Below, one piece after another: positions 34,097 through 43,502 of a stretch of DNA of 64,000 nucleotides. Below the pieces are notes generated by a model. The model had not been told where the DNA came from. It was given only the letters and a program-made list of their open reading frames with translations, and made no database searches. Location: positions 1 to 64,000 of the forward strand of contig JAPWJX010000001.1 of NCBI GenBank assembly GCA_028283855.1. Reading direction: 5' to 3'. A program made the translations under genes and the position numbers. The number at the start of each line of letters is the position of its first letter. Position 1 is the first letter of the stretch. Source of the stretch: Verrucomicrobium sp. GTDB taxonomy: Bacteria; Verrucomicrobiota; Verrucomicrobiia; Methylacidiphilales; GAS474.

Positions 34097-35224
34097 ATGA
34101 AGTGCGACGTCCTCATCGCCGGCTGCGGCTTCGCGGGGGCGGTGCTGGCGGAACGCCTGGCCAGCCAGTGCGGGCTGCGCGTCGTCGTCGCCGACCGGCG
34201 CGGCCACATCGGCGGCAACGCCCACGACGCCCCGGACGCCGCGGGGATCCTCCTCCACGTCTACGGCCCCCACTACTTCCGCACCAACGCGCCGCACCTC
34301 GTCGACTACCTCTCCCAGTTCACGGAGTGGCACCCCGTCGAATACAAGATCCTCTCCTGGAGCGACGGGCGCTACTGGCAATTCCCGATCAACCTCAACA
34401 CCTTCGAGCAGCTCATCGGCCGCCCCTCCACCACGGAGGAAATGGAGGCCTGGCTGGCGGAAAAGCGGGTCCCCATCGAAAAGCCCGCCAATTCGGAGGA
34501 AGTCATCGTCTCCCAGGTCGGTTGGGAGCTGTACGAGAAATTCTTCCGCAACTACACGCGCAAGCAGTGGCGGCGGGAGCCGAAGGACCTCGACGCCAGC
34601 GTCTGCGGCCGCATCCCCGTCCGCACCAACCGGGACGACCGCTACCTCTCGGAAAAATTCCAGGCCCTGCCGAAGGAGGGCTACACCAGGCTCTTCGAGC
34701 GGATGCTCAGCCATCCGAACATCGAGGTCCGCCTCCACACCGACTACCGGGATCTCCTGCCCGGCTCCACCCACCGCCACCTGGTCTACACCGGCGCCAT
34801 CGACGAGTATTACGGCTTCCGCTTCGGCCCGCTCCCGTACCGCTCCCTGCGCTTCGAGCCGGAGACCCTGCCGCAGGAGCAGTTCCAGCCCGCGATGCAG
34901 GTCAACTACCCCAACGACCACGACTACACCCGCATCGTCGAAATCAAGCACGCCACCGGGCAGAAGAGCCCGGTGACCACCATCGTCCGCGAATACCCGG
35001 ACGACTATGGCCCGGGCAAGGAGCCTTACTACCCCATCCCCGCGCCCGACGCGCAGGCGATCTACCGGCGCTACGCCGAGCTGGCCGCGCAGGAGAAGGA
35101 CGTCAGCTTCGTCGGGCGGCTGGCCAGCTACCGCTACTACAACATGGACCAGGTCGTCGCCCAGGCCTTGACCGAGTTCGAGAAACTGAAGGCGAAGTTC
35201 CCCCATGTCCCACCTGCCTCCTGA
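34097..35224 (+). CDS. glf: UDP-galactopyranose mutase
   Basis: A 375-residue flavoenzyme. It has the FAD motif IAGCGFAGAVLAERLA, RRGHIGGNAHD, HVYGPHYFRTN with the flavin-contact His, NYTRKQWRREP with substrate-binding Arg/Trp and VYTGAIDEYYGFRFG. The closing RLASYRYYNMDQVVAQAL motif is highly conserved in Glf. It converts UDP-galactopyranose to UDP-galactofuranose for surface polysaccharides; this implies galactofuranose in the envelope. The Nudix gene overlaps its 3' end by 20 bases. Confidence 0.95.
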   Translation: MKCDVLIAGCGFAGAVLAERLASQCGLRVVVADRRGHIGGNAHDAPDAAGILLHVYGPHYFRTNAPHLVDYLSQFTEWHPVEYKILSWSDGRYWQFPINLNTFEQLIGRPSTTEEMEAWLAEKRVPIEKPANSEEVIVSQVGWELYEKFFRNYTRKQWRREPKDLDASVCGRIPVRTNRDDRYLSEKFQALPKEGYTRLFERMLSHPNIEVRLHTDYRDLLPGSTHRHLVYTGAIDEYYGFRFGPLPYRSLRFEPETLPQEQFQPAMQVNYPNDHDYTRIVEIKHATGQKSPVTTIVREYPDDYGPGKEPYYPIPAPDAQAIYRRYAELAAQEKDVSFVGRLASYRYYNMDQVVAQALTEFEKLKAKFPHVPPAS

Positions 35225-35861
35225 GAAGGGCTCCTCCTACTGGGGCTCTCCCGCGCAGCCCTACTGGTTCCGGGGCGTCAACCCCAGCGCCGACCTCGTC
35301 CTCCTGCGGGACGGCGCCCGGGGGAAGGAAGTCCTCCTCGTCCACCGCGCCCCGACCGCTCCCGCCGAGGCCGGGAAATGGGCGCTTCCCGGCGGCTTCA
35401 TGGAAAGCGACGCCGCCCGGGGCCATCCCTGGAAGCCGGGCCGCGAAACCGCCCGCCAGGGGGCCGTCCGCGAGACGCGGGAGGAAACCAGCCTCGACGT
35501 CTCCGCCTGGATCGAGCGCCTCCGTTGCGTCGGCATCTTCGAAGGGGACGGCCGCGACCCGCGCGACAACGCCGAGGCGTGGGGGAAGAACGTTTCCTAC
35601 GTCCTCGACATCGGCTCCCATCCCTTGCCGGAACCCGCCGTCCAGGAGGAGACGGACGGGGTGGAATGGGTCCCCCTGGCTCTCCTTTCCGGGCGGGAGC
35701 TGGGTTTCGACCACGCCGCGATCATCGCCCGGGGCGTCGCCGTCGCTTCCGGCTTCCTTCCCGCCTGCGACGACCGGGGCGAGCTGTTCAAGGGGCTGGC
35801 CTTCCGCCGCAGCGGCCCTCTTCCGGGGGACGAGGGGCGGCAGCCGGTGCGGGAACGCTAG
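35205..35861 (+). CDS. Nudix hydrolase, copy 1 of a tandem pair
   Basis: A 218-residue protein. The Nudix box is recognisable as GGFMES, then a 14-residue insert (AARGHPWKPGRETA), then AVRETREETSLDV. The segment GIFEGDGRDPRDNAEAWGK is shared nearly exactly with the next gene, a sign of duplication. Such insert-containing boxes occur in ADP-ribose and NAD-related pyrophosphatases. It overlaps the glf end by 20 bases, in another frame. The stop codon falls inside a perfect 22-base inverted repeat. Substrate unknown. Confidence 0.9.
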   Translation: MSHLPPEKGSSYWGSPAQPYWFRGVNPSADLVLLRDGARGKEVLLVHRAPTAPAEAGKWALPGGFMESDAARGHPWKPGRETARQGAVRETREETSLDVSAWIERLRCVGIFEGDGRDPRDNAEAWGKNVSYVLDIGSHPLPEPAVQEETDGVEWVPLALLSGRELGFDHAAIIARGVAVASGFLPACDDRGELFKGLAFRRSGPLPGDEGRQPVRER

Positions 35862-35879
35862 GTCGTGAACACGACCTAG
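35858..35879. repeat. perfect 22-base inverted repeat over the Nudix-1 stop codon
   Basis: CTAGGTCGTG (35858-35867), AA, CACGACCTAG (35870-35879): a 10-base perfect stem. It includes the TAG stop (35859-35861) and lies 26 bases before the second Nudix gene. There is no T-run, so it is an operator, processing site or weak terminator rather than a standard terminator. Confidence 0.7.
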
Positions 35880-35904
35880 GCACGGCCTTTGCTTTGCTTC
35901 GTTC

Positions 35905-36513
35905 ATGGGCCAACCCTACCGGCATCCGGGACCTAATCTGACCGCCGACCTGGTCCTCCTGCGGAACGGCGCGCAAGGCCGCGAAATCCTCCTGGTCCAG
36001 CGCTCGGAAAACTCTCCCGCCGAGCCCGGCAAATGGGCCTTGCCCGGCGGCTTCGTCGAGACCGACGCCGCGCGGGGCGAGCCCTGGAAGCCCGGCCTGG
36101 AAACGCCCCGCCAGGCCGCCGTCCGGGAAACCAAGGAGGAGACCCGCCTCGACGTGAGCCGGATCGAAGGCGGCCTGAAGCGGATCGGCGTCTTCGAGGG
36201 AGGAGGTCGCGATCCGCGCGACAATGCCGAGGCGTGGTCGAAAAGCACCGCCTACGTCCTCGACATCGGCGACACGCCGTTGCCGGAGCCCGAAGGGGCC
36301 GACGACGCCGCGCAGGCCAAATGGGTGCCGCTGGCCCGGGCGGTTTCCCTGCCGCTCGCCTTCGACCACCGCCGGATCATCGCGCAGGGCGTCGAGATCG
36401 CCGACGGCAAGCGCAGGCCGGAGGAGGAGCTGGAGGCCTGGCGGGGCTTGGATTTTCGGCGCGGCGCTCCTCTCATCCAGGCGGCATCGACGGATCGGGA
36501 AATCGGGAAGTAG
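35905..36513 (+). CDS. Nudix hydrolase, copy 2 of a tandem pair
   Basis: A 202-residue paralogue of the preceding gene. It has GGFVET, the same-length insert, then AVRETKEETRLDVS as the Nudix box. GVFEGGGRDPRDNAEAWSK is shared with copy 1. The opening residues (YRHPGPNLTADLVLL) also align with copy 1 (YWFRGVNPSADLVLL). The two copies have diverged outside these blocks, so their substrates may differ. The gene is followed by the reductase gene 36 bases on. Confidence 0.9.
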   Translation: MGQPYRHPGPNLTADLVLLRNGAQGREILLVQRSENSPAEPGKWALPGGFVETDAARGEPWKPGLETPRQAAVRETKEETRLDVSRIEGGLKRIGVFEGGGRDPRDNAEAWSKSTAYVLDIGDTPLPEPEGADDAAQAKWVPLARAVSLPLAFDHRRIIAQGVEIADGKRRPEEELEAWRGLDFRRGAPLIQAASTDREIGK

Positions 36514-36549
36514 CCTTGTCTAAGGGCCCGCCTCTTCTAACCTGAAAGG

Positions 36550-38571
36550 GTGACGCTCCGCCTCCTCCTTGCGGTTTTTCTTTCCCTCTCCACCCTGGCC
36601 TCCGCCCAGGCCATTTCCTCCAAACCCGGCCACTCCCGCCATGCCGAGGCCGTCCTCCTGGCCGAGCCCGCCGGAAAGGATGCCTGGACCGTCGCTCTGC
36701 GGCTTACGACGACTCCCGGCTGGCATACCTACTGGCGCAATCCGGGGGACGCGGGGTTGGCCACCTCGATCGAGTGGAAGCTCCCCTCCGGTTGGAGCGC
36801 CGGGCCGATCGAATGGCCGGTGCCGCAGCTGATCTCCCTGCCTCCCCTCATGAGCTACGGCTATGAGGGAGAGGCCTGGCTCCTCACCGAGGTGAAGGCG
36901 TCCGGCCCCGGCGCGCTCCACGCGACGGTCCGCTGGCTGGAATGTTCCGCCGACACCTGCATCCCGGCCTCGGCCGACTTCACGCTCGCGCTCCCTGCGG
37001 CCGCCGCGCCGGGGAAGGACCCCCGCATCGCCGCCGCCCGCGCGGCGCTGCCGCAGCCGTGGCCCGGCACGGCGGCGGTGAAGGCGGAGGGCGACGCCGA
37101 TGTGGTCGAGCTTTCCGGCGGGCCGAGCCTCGGCACGCTCCGCGCCCGCTTCCTGCCGTTCGACTCCGGCCTGATCGACAACGCCGCGCCGCAGCTCTCC
37201 GTCCACGCCTCCGGCGGCGGCACCTGGCGGGTGAAGCGGGACGCCAACGCCCCCGCGCTGAAGCCCGGCGCGACGGTCGACGGCCTGCTGGCCGGGATCG
37301 ACGAGGCGGCGGGCAAGCCCGTCGGCTGGCAGGTCGCCCTCCGCGTCGCGGAGGTACCCGCCCCGTCCTCCGCCTCCGGCTTTTCCTGGCTCCTGGTTTT
37401 CGGCGCGTTCGCGGGCGGCCTGCTCCTCAACCTCATGCCCTGCGTGCTGCCGGTCCTGGCGCTCAAGGTCCTTTCCCTGACGCGCTCCGGCGCGGGGAAG
37501 CGGGAGGGCCTTCTCTTCACCCTGGGCGTCCTCGTCTCCTTCTGGGGCCTGGCGGGGCTTCTCCTGGCCCTGCGGGCCACGGGGGAAAAGATCGGCTGGG
37601 GCTTCCAGCTTCAGTCGCCTTCCTTCGTCATCCTCATGGCGGCGCTTTTCCTCCTCATCGCGCTGAACCTCTTCGGCCTCTTCGAGGTCGGCCTGATGGC
37701 CTCCGGCGCGGCCGGGCGCGCGTCGGGCCGGGGAGGGGCGTTTTGGAGCGGCGTGCTGGCCGTCCTGGTCGCCAGCCCGTGCACGGCGCCTTTCATGGGC
37801 TCGGCCCTCGGCGTCGCGCTCACCGCCTCTCCCTGGGTGGCGCTGGTGCTCTTCACCTCCCTGGGCCTGGGACTGGCGGCGCCCTACCTCGTCCTGGCGG
37901 CCAATCCGGCGTGGCTCCGCTTCGTGCCTAAGCCCGGCCCCTGGATGGAGCGGCTGCGGCAGTTCCTCGGCTTCCCGATGCTGGCCGCCGCGCTCTGGCT
38001 CGTCTGGGTCGATGCGGCGCAGGTCGGCCTGGCCGGTGGGTTTCTCCTCCTGGCCGCGCTCCTGGTCCTTTCCCTGGCAGCCTGGCTCTACGGGCTCTCC
38101 CTCCAGCCGGGACGTCCCGGCGCGAAGGCCTTCCTCTCCATCGCCGCTGTCGTCCTGGCCGGGGCGGCGCTCACCGTCGCCATGGCGCGGCAGGAGCCGC
38201 AGGCCGCCGCCGCATCGGGGCAGGGCGCGTGGGAGCATTTCACCCCGGACCGCCTGGCCGCGCTGCGTGCGGAGGGGAAGCCGGTCTTCGTCGACTTCAC
38301 CGCCACCTGGTGCCTCAGCTGCCAGGTGAACCGCCGGATCGCGCTGGAAGACGCCGCCGTCCGCCGGAAATTCCAGGAAAAGGGCGTCGCGCTCCTGGAG
38401 GCGGACTGGACCTCCCGCGACCCGGGGGTGACCGCCGCGCTGGCGGGTTTCGGGCGGCAGAGCGTGCCGCTCTACGTTCTCTACGTTCCGGGAGAGGAGC
38501 CGCGGGTGCTGCCCCAGCTCCTCACGCCGGGCCTTGTCCTGAAGGCGTTGGACGCGCTGCCCGCGCGGTAA
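36550..38571 (+). CDS. thiol:disulfide interchange protein DsbD/ScsB type
   Basis: A 673-residue three-part protein (GTG start). A signal peptide (LLLAVFLSLSTLASAQA) leads an N-terminal ScsB-like domain (WHTYWRNPGDAG; ECSADTCIPAS). The central membrane domain has about eight helices with the redox cysteines in LMPCVLPVLALK and SPCTAPFMGSALG. A periplasmic thioredoxin domain with WCLSCQVN closes the protein. It moves electrons from cytoplasmic thioredoxin to periplasmic targets such as isomerases or peroxide-detoxifying proteins. The N-domain is of the ScsB rather than the classical DsbD kind. The M23 gene starts 4 bases after its stop. Confidence 0.93.
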   Translation: MTLRLLLAVFLSLSTLASAQAISSKPGHSRHAEAVLLAEPAGKDAWTVALRLTTTPGWHTYWRNPGDAGLATSIEWKLPSGWSAGPIEWPVPQLISLPPLMSYGYEGEAWLLTEVKASGPGALHATVRWLECSADTCIPASADFTLALPAAAAPGKDPRIAAARAALPQPWPGTAAVKAEGDADVVELSGGPSLGTLRARFLPFDSGLIDNAAPQLSVHASGGGTWRVKRDANAPALKPGATVDGLLAGIDEAAGKPVGWQVALRVAEVPAPSSASGFSWLLVFGAFAGGLLLNLMPCVLPVLALKVLSLTRSGAGKREGLLFTLGVLVSFWGLAGLLLALRATGEKIGWGFQLQSPSFVILMAALFLLIALNLFGLFEVGLMASGAAGRASGRGGAFWSGVLAVLVASPCTAPFMGSALGVALTASPWVALVLFTSLGLGLAAPYLVLAANPAWLRFVPKPGPWMERLRQFLGFPMLAAALWLVWVDAAQVGLAGGFLLLAALLVLSLAAWLYGLSLQPGRPGAKAFLSIAAVVLAGAALTVAMARQEPQAAAASGQGAWEHFTPDRLAALRAEGKPVFVDFTATWCLSCQVNRRIALEDAAVRRKFQEKGVALLEADWTSRDPGVTAALAGFGRQSVPLYVLYVPGEEPRVLPQLLTPGLVLKALDALPAR

Positions 38572-38575
38572 AGTA

Positions 38576-39268
38576 ATGAGGGCGCGGCTCTTCTCCTGCC
38601 TCTTCCTGGCGGCGTGGTGCGGCGCCGTCTGGCTCTTCCTGGACTGGGCCGCGCAGCCTTCCCAGGCTCCCGTGGACGATTGGGGGCGGCGGCTCGATTG
38701 GAACGTCTTCTTCACCCGCTACCTCCTGCCGGAGATGCCGGTGGCGGAGCGGTTCGATTTTCCCCTGCGTCCGCCGGACGGGGAGGGGGCCTTTGTCGCC
38801 AAGCCCTTCGCCTTCCACGGCCACGCCGGGGAGGACTGGAACACCGCGCCGGGCAACGGCGACCTGGGCGAGCCGGTCCGCTCCCCCGCTGACGGCCGCG
38901 TCGTCCTGGCCCTCGACTTCCAGGGGGGATGGGGAAAGGTCGTGTTGGTCGATTACCGGCTGCCGGACGGGTCCGATCCGGCGGCGGTGGAAATGATGTT
39001 CGCGCAATTGAGCGAGACCGCCGTGCAGCCGGGCCAGCTGGTGAAGCGGGGCGAGGTCCTGGGCAAGGTGGGCAACGCCGACGGGGCTTACGCCGCACAC
39101 CTTCACTGGGAAGTGCGGCGGGTGATCGGGCTGGGCTTGGGCGGCGCCTACGCGGACGATCTAAGTCCCTGGCTCAATCCCAGCGCCTTCGTCGCCGCGC
39201 GGCACGGCGGCCCGTCCCGAGTCAAACTGCTTCCCGCCTCCCAATGGGAGAAGTGGGGGGACGATTAG
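38576..39268 (+). CDS. M23 family metallopeptidase (LytM-type)
   Basis: A 230-residue protein with an N-terminal hydrophobic anchor or signal (residues 4-24). The LytM fold is marked by HAGEDWN (His and Asp zinc ligands near residues 83-87), PVRSPADGRVVLA, and HLHWEV with the second His pair near residue 180. LVKRGEVLGKVGNAD is the usual turn. All zinc ligands are present, so it is probably active on peptidoglycan cross-bridges in the periplasm. It is likely co-transcribed with the DsbD-type gene. Confidence 0.9.
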   Translation: MRARLFSCLFLAAWCGAVWLFLDWAAQPSQAPVDDWGRRLDWNVFFTRYLLPEMPVAERFDFPLRPPDGEGAFVAKPFAFHGHAGEDWNTAPGNGDLGEPVRSPADGRVVLALDFQGGWGKVVLVDYRLPDGSDPAAVEMMFAQLSETAVQPGQLVKRGEVLGKVGNADGAYAAHLHWEVRRVIGLGLGGAYADDLSPWLNPSAFVAARHGGPSRVKLLPASQWEKWGDD

Positions 39269-39702
39269 GGCCCGGGCTTGATGTAGTAGCCGGAGGCCTT
39301 CCAGGCGTCGCCGACTTTCTCGAACGTGACGGTCTCGATCGCGCGGGGGAGCCGCTCGAAGGAGGTGTGAAATTGCGCGAGGACGAAGTCCCCCTGCTGC
39401 GCCCCGGTGGGGCTGGCCACGACGGTTTGCCGGGAGGCGGAGGCGATCCGGCGGCCCAGGCATTTCCCGTAGGGCGCGCGGGCGGTCTGCAGGGCGTTCG
39501 CCCAATCCTTTTCCGTGACCGCCTTTTGGAAGGAAGGCGCGGCGTCCTGCCAGCTGCGGTCGTAGAGGTGGTTGTCGATTTTTTGCAGCCAGGGCTGCAT
39601 GGCGGCCTCGGCGGCGGCCGTTTCGTCGGCGGCCCGCGCCGTGCCGGCCAGGGAGGCGAGGAGGAAGGCCAGGAGGAGGAAGGTTTTCCGAATGGAGGTC
39701 AT
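39265..39702 (-). CDS. DUF4019-type secreted protein
   Basis: A 145-residue protein with a signal peptide ([17 protein letters not shown]). The mature domain matches the DUF4019 pattern: a helical start ([17 protein letters not shown]), [31 protein letters not shown] and a closing [13 protein letters not shown]. Function of the family is unknown. Its start overlaps the dnaJ stop by 4 bases, so it is translated from the chaperone operon, and its stop overlaps the converging M23 gene by 4 bases. Periplasmic location is expected. Confidence 0.85.
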   Translation of the reverse strand: MTSIRKTFLLLAFLLASLAGTARAADETAAAEAAMQPWLQKIDNHLYDRSWQDAAPSFQKAVTEKDWANALQTARAPYGKCLGRRIASASRQTVVASPTGAQQGDFVLAQFHTSFERLPRAIETVTFEKVGDAWKASGYYIKPGP

Positions 39703-40862
39703 GGCGCGGTGAAGAAGTCCTTCGCCTTCTTGAAGAAGCTTTCCTGTTGAGGGTGGGTCTTCTCGTCGCAGATCTCGGCGAATTCCTGGAGCTTGGCCCG
39801 CTGTTCGGCGGTGAGGTGGGTGGGCACCTCGATGAGGATGCGGGCGTGCATGTCGCCGTGGCCGCGGCCGCGGACGTCCGGCAGGCCCTTGCCCTTCACG
39901 CGGAACATGCGGCCGTTCTGGCTGCCGGGGGTGACTTTGATGCTGGCAGGGGTGCCGTCCAGGGTGGGGACGCTGACCTCCCCGCCCAGCGCCGCGCGGG
40001 CGAAGCTGACGGGGACGTCGCAGAAGAGGTCGCTCCCCTCCCGCTTGAAGATCTCATGCTCGGCGACGTGGAGGACGACGTAGAGGTCCCCGGCCTCGCC
40101 GCCCTGGAAGCCTCCTTCCCCGTGGCCGGAGGAGCGGAGCCGCGCGCCGTTGTCGACGCCCGCGGGAATCTTGACCCGGACGCTGGCCTTGTGGCGGATG
40201 CGGCCCTCTCCGCGGCAGCGGTGGCAGGGTTTTTCGATGACGCGGCCGTTGCCCTGGCAGCGGGGACAGGTCTGGGCCACGGTGAAGAAACCGCGGCTGA
40301 CGCCGACCTGGCCCTGGCCCGCGCAGGTGGGGCAGGTGACGACCTTGGTGCCCGGCTCCGCGCCGCTGCCGGTGCAGTGGGGGCAGGTGTCGAGCTTGTG
40401 GAAGGTGATCTCCTTCTCGCAGCCGCGCGCGGCTTCCTCGAAGGTCAGCTCCAGGTCGTAGCGGAGGTCGGCGCCGCGGCCGCGCTGGCCCCGCCCGCCG
40501 CCGCCCCCGAAGGCTTCCTCGAACATGCTGCCGAAGATGCCGCCTCCGGCTCCCCCGCCGCCGCCGAAGACCTCGCGGAAGATGTCGAAGGGGTCGTGGA
40601 AACCTCCCGCCCCGCCCCCGCCGCCGCGCGCGTCAAAGGCGGCGTGGCCGAAGCGGTCGTAGGCGGCGCGCTTCTGGGGATCGTTGAGGGCCTCGTAGGC
40701 CTCGCCCAGTTCCTTGAACTTTTCCTCGGCCTCCTTGTCCCCCTTGTTCTTGTCCGGGTGGTATTTGACGGCCAGCTTGCGGTAGGCCTTTTTGAGTTCC
40801 TCGGTGGTGACGGTCCGTTCGACCATCAGCACCTCGTAGTAGTCGCGCTTGGTGGAGGCCAT
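39699..40862 (-). CDS. dnaJ: chaperone DnaJ
   Basis: A 387-residue type I Hsp40. The J domain contains the HPD motif (KYHPDKNKG, residues about 33-41), then a Gly/Phe-rich linker (residues 70-125). Four zinc-finger CxxCxGxG motifs follow ([32 protein letters not shown]) and the C-terminal substrate domains. It delivers clients to DnaK and stimulates its ATPase. grpE lies one base upstream on the same strand; dnaK is not in the window. DUF4019 follows with a 4-base overlap. Confidence 0.98.
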   Translation of the reverse strand: MASTKRDYYEVLMVERTVTTEELKKAYRKLAVKYHPDKNKGDKEAEEKFKELGEAYEALNDPQKRAAYDRFGHAAFDARGGGGGAGGFHDPFDIFREVFGGGGGAGGGIFGSMFEEAFGGGGGRGQRGRGADLRYDLELTFEEAARGCEKEITFHKLDTCPHCTGSGAEPGTKVVTCPTCAGQGQVGVSRGFFTVAQTCPRCQGNGRVIEKPCHRCRGEGRIRHKASVRVKIPAGVDNGARLRSSGHGEGGFQGGEAGDLYVVLHVAEHEIFKREGSDLFCDVPVSFARAALGGEVSVPTLDGTPASIKVTPGSQNGRMFRVKGKGLPDVRGRGHGDMHARILIEVPTHLTAEQRAKLQEFAEICDEKTHPQQESFFKKAKDFFTAP

Positions 40863-40863
40863 T

Positions 40864-41403
40864 TTACTTCGCGGAAGCCTCGGCCTTCTTGCCCTTCTTT
40901 TCCGGAACGCCTTGGGAGACGACGACCAAGGCGGGGCGCAGGAGCTTGCCCTTCAGGGAGTAGCCCTTGCGGCGCTGGGAAATGACGGTGCCTTCCGGCT
41001 GGTCGGAGGGCTCGTGGCCGATGGCCTCGTGCTGGTGGGGGTCGAAGGGCTTGCCCACGGCGTCGATGGCCTCCAGGCCGGAGTCCTTGAGGAAGTTCTG
41101 GATCTGGCCGAGGACCATCTGCAGGCCGACGGCGATGGCCTTGGCGTCCTGGGCTTGGCTGGCGGCCATCATGCCCAGTTCGAAATTGTCGACCACGGGC
41201 AGGAGGGTTTCCAAGAGGCCCTCGTTGGCGAAGCGGATGGCGTCTTCCTTTTCCCGGGCCATCCGTTTGCGGGAATTGTCCCATTCGGCCAGGGTGCGCA
41301 CGGCTTTGTCCTGGGCCTCGGTGGCCTTCTCCTGCCAGGACTTGGCCAGGGCGGAGGAGACGACGATGTAGGCGGGATTTTCTCCGGTGATCTCTTCTTT
41401 CAT
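40864..41403 (-). CDS. grpE: nucleotide exchange factor GrpE
   Basis: A 179-residue protein with a long coiled-coil (residues 20-60, [16 protein letters not shown] and following), then the conserved [27 protein letters not shown] and the beta-domain pattern [20 protein letters not shown]. The C-terminal [10 protein letters not shown] is typical. It speeds ADP release from DnaK. It sits one base before dnaJ and 15 bases after an RsbU-like phosphatase gene, so the chaperones appear to share a transcript with a partner-switch regulator. No CIRCE element was seen upstream. Confidence 0.95.
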   Translation of the reverse strand: MKEEITGENPAYIVVSSALAKSWQEKATEAQDKAVRTLAEWDNSRKRMAREKEDAIRFANEGLLETLLPVVDNFELGMMAASQAQDAKAIAVGLQMVLGQIQNFLKDSGLEAIDAVGKPFDPHQHEAIGHEPSDQPEGTVISQRRKGYSLKGKLLRPALVVVSQGVPEKKGKKAEASAK

Positions 41404-41418
41404 AGGGAAGGGGGGAGT

Positions 41419-42882
41419 TTATGCGTTTTTTTGCCCGGGGTCCAGCCGTTGGAGGGCCAAAAGGGTGATGTCGTCCGCCTGGGAGCCGTCCTGGCCGAAC
41501 TGCCGGACCCGATCCACCAGGTCCTTCACCAGGAAGTCGACGCTCTGGGAGCCGGACTCCTTCAGGGCGGCCCGCAGGTTCTCCTGGCCGAATTGGCGGC
41601 CCTGGGCGTTGGGGGTTTCCGTGAGGCCGTCGGTGTAGAGGACGAGGGTGTCGAGGGGATCGAGGCGGATTTCGACGTCGTCGATCATCTGGTCGAAGAC
41701 TTCTCCCGGGTCGATCCCCAGGGCCAGGCCGGGGGCGCTGACCGCCTCGATTTTCCCGGTGGCGTGGCGGTGGAGGAGGGGCGGCTCGTGCCCGGCGCGG
41801 GCCAGGCGGACGGTCCCGGCGGCGGGGTCCAGGACCAGGTAGGTCATGGTGATGAACATGTCCTCGCGGATGTCGGGGAAGATCTGGCGGTTGAGCTCGC
41901 GCAGGATCTGGGCCGGGGAGGCCGACTGCGGCGCGATGCTCCGCAGCATGCTGCGGCACATGGCCATGATGAGGGAGGCGGGGATCCCCTTGCCGGAGAC
42001 GTCGGCGATGACCAGGCCCCAGCGGCCGCCGCCCACGGGGACGAAGTCGTAGTAGTCCCCGCTGACCTGCTGGGCGGGGAGATTCAGCGCGGCGGCGCTG
42101 AAGGGGTCGAGCTGCGGGGAGGCTTCCGGCAGGAGGATGCGTTGGATCTCCCGGGCCGTCTCCAGGTCGGAGTCGAGCTTGCGCTTCTCCGCCAGCTGCA
42201 TGGAGAGCCGGGCGACGTGGAGGGAGTAGGCCGCCTGCTGGGCCACCGTGCGCAGGATGTTCAGGTCGGCCTCCGTGAAGGCGTGGCCGTCCCGGCGGTT
42301 GGCGGCGGCGATGACGCCCAGGATCTCCCCCCGGTATTCGAGCGGCACGGCCAGGTAGGAGTGGGCCTGCAGGGGCTCCTGCTCGAAGAAGGGAAAGCGC
42401 GGGTCCTTCGCCGCGCTGCGGATCAGCTCCGCCTTGCCGCTGCGGGCGGCGGCGGCCAGCGGGGCGGGGCTTTCCAGGGGGACCGGCTCCCGGCGCAGGA
42501 AGGAGCCCAGGCGCAGGCGGTCGCGGGCCAGGTCGTCGGCGGCGTCCGGCGGCACGGCCAGGGGAGGGGGGAAGGGGCCGTCCAAGGCGGCCAGGCGGAG
42601 GGTCTTCCCTTCCTCGTCGAGCATGTAGAGGGCGCCGCTCTGCGCGTCGGTCACGTTGGTGGCGCAGTGGAGGACGACCTGGAGGAGGAGCTTTTGGTCG
42701 AGGTCCTCGCTGATCGCCTCCCCCAGTTCATGGAGGAAACTGAAGTAGACCCGTTTTTCCTCCTGGAGGACCAGGAGCTCCGCCCGCAGCTCCTCCCGCT
42801 GGAGGGCGTCCCGGGCGGCCCGGCGGCGGGCCAGGAAGAGGACGGAAAGGAAAAGGGCGGCGACGATCAGCCAGGGAATCAT
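41419..42882 (-). CDS. GAF-SpoIIE/PP2C phosphatase (RsbU-like), membrane-anchored
   Basis: A 487-residue protein: an N-terminal membrane helix (residues 2-18), a coiled-coil linker, a GAF domain (about 60-220, LLLQVVLHCATNVTDAQSGA) and a PP2C/SpoIIE phosphatase domain (about 255-480). Metal-binding aspartates are in GDYYDFVPVGGGRWGLVIADVSGKG and in YTDGLTE and DDITLLAL. Such enzymes dephosphorylate STAS-domain antagonists to free a sigma factor or other target. The STAS gene lies 15 bases upstream; no RsbW kinase gene was found nearby. Confidence 0.92.
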   Translation of the reverse strand: MIPWLIVAALFLSVLFLARRRAARDALQREELRAELLVLQEEKRVYFSFLHELGEAISEDLDQKLLLQVVLHCATNVTDAQSGALYMLDEEGKTLRLAALDGPFPPPLAVPPDAADDLARDRLRLGSFLRREPVPLESPAPLAAAARSGKAELIRSAAKDPRFPFFEQEPLQAHSYLAVPLEYRGEILGVIAAANRRDGHAFTEADLNILRTVAQQAAYSLHVARLSMQLAEKRKLDSDLETAREIQRILLPEASPQLDPFSAAALNLPAQQVSGDYYDFVPVGGGRWGLVIADVSGKGIPASLIMAMCRSMLRSIAPQSASPAQILRELNRQIFPDIREDMFITMTYLVLDPAAGTVRLARAGHEPPLLHRHATGKIEAVSAPGLALGIDPGEVFDQMIDDVEIRLDPLDTLVLYTDGLTETPNAQGRQFGQENLRAALKESGSQSVDFLVKDLVDRVRQFGQDGSQADDITLLALQRLDPGQKNA

Positions 42883-42897
42883 GGCCGATGCGGGAGC

Positions 42898-43398
42898 CTA
42901 ATCGACGGACTGGCCGAGGTCTTCGCGCAGGTAGGCGACGACGTCCTTGAACTTGGTCGCGTTCTGCTGGTCCCACTTGATGAGGGTCTCGTGGGCCTGG
43001 AGCATGAGCGCGCCGGTCTGTTGGCGGCCCGTGGCGGGCCCGTCGAGCTGTTCCAGGGAGACGCCCTCAAACTCGGGCGGCTTCAGGTGGAAACGGAAAA
43101 GGCGGTCGAGGCCCAGATTCTGAATCAGCTCCGCATTGCGGTGGCTGGCGTGGATGACCTCCACCAGGCCGTGTCCGGCAGTCCGCAGCTTCAGGCCGAT
43201 GCCGGCCAGGATGCCCAGGAAGGTGCTGTCCAGATAGCTGCACTCCTTGAGGTCGATCAGGAAGTCCTCGGCGCCCGTCTTGAGCATTTCGTCGCAAAAC
43301 CCCTTCAGATGGGCGGCGTTCTGAAAGGAGCCCCGGCCCCGCACCTGGACATAGACGAGCTTGTCGCGGCGGGCTACCTGGACGGTCGATTTTTCCAC
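42898..43398 (-). CDS. STAS-domain anti-sigma-factor antagonist-like protein
   Basis: About 166 residues from the GTG at 43398; the open frame continues to 43536, but that would overlap the ftsK start and carries no conserved sequence. The STAS fold is seen in KLVYVQVRGRGSFQNAAHLK and DFLIDLKECSYLDSTFLGIL, with the phospho-acceptor serine at SYLDST. The C-terminal 50 residues (LMLQAHETLIKWDQQNATKF) form an extra helical tail. It is the probable substrate of the adjacent RsbU-like phosphatase. The output regulator is not visible here. Confidence 0.82.
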   Translation of the reverse strand: MEKSTVQVARRDKLVYVQVRGRGSFQNAAHLKGFCDEMLKTGAEDFLIDLKECSYLDSTFLGILAGIGLKLRTAGHGLVEVIHASHRNAELIQNLGLDRLFRFHLKPPEFEGVSLEQLDGPATGRQQTGALMLQAHETLIKWDQQNATKFKDVVAYLREDLGQSVD

Positions 43399-43502
43399 AG
43401 AGGTACTCTGCGCCAAAGCCTCCCCGGGAGTCAATGTCGGGGAGGAGACACTTCTGGGTTGAATCGGCGTGAAAAGGGGAAGATACTCATTTTCTTCTAC
43501 CG

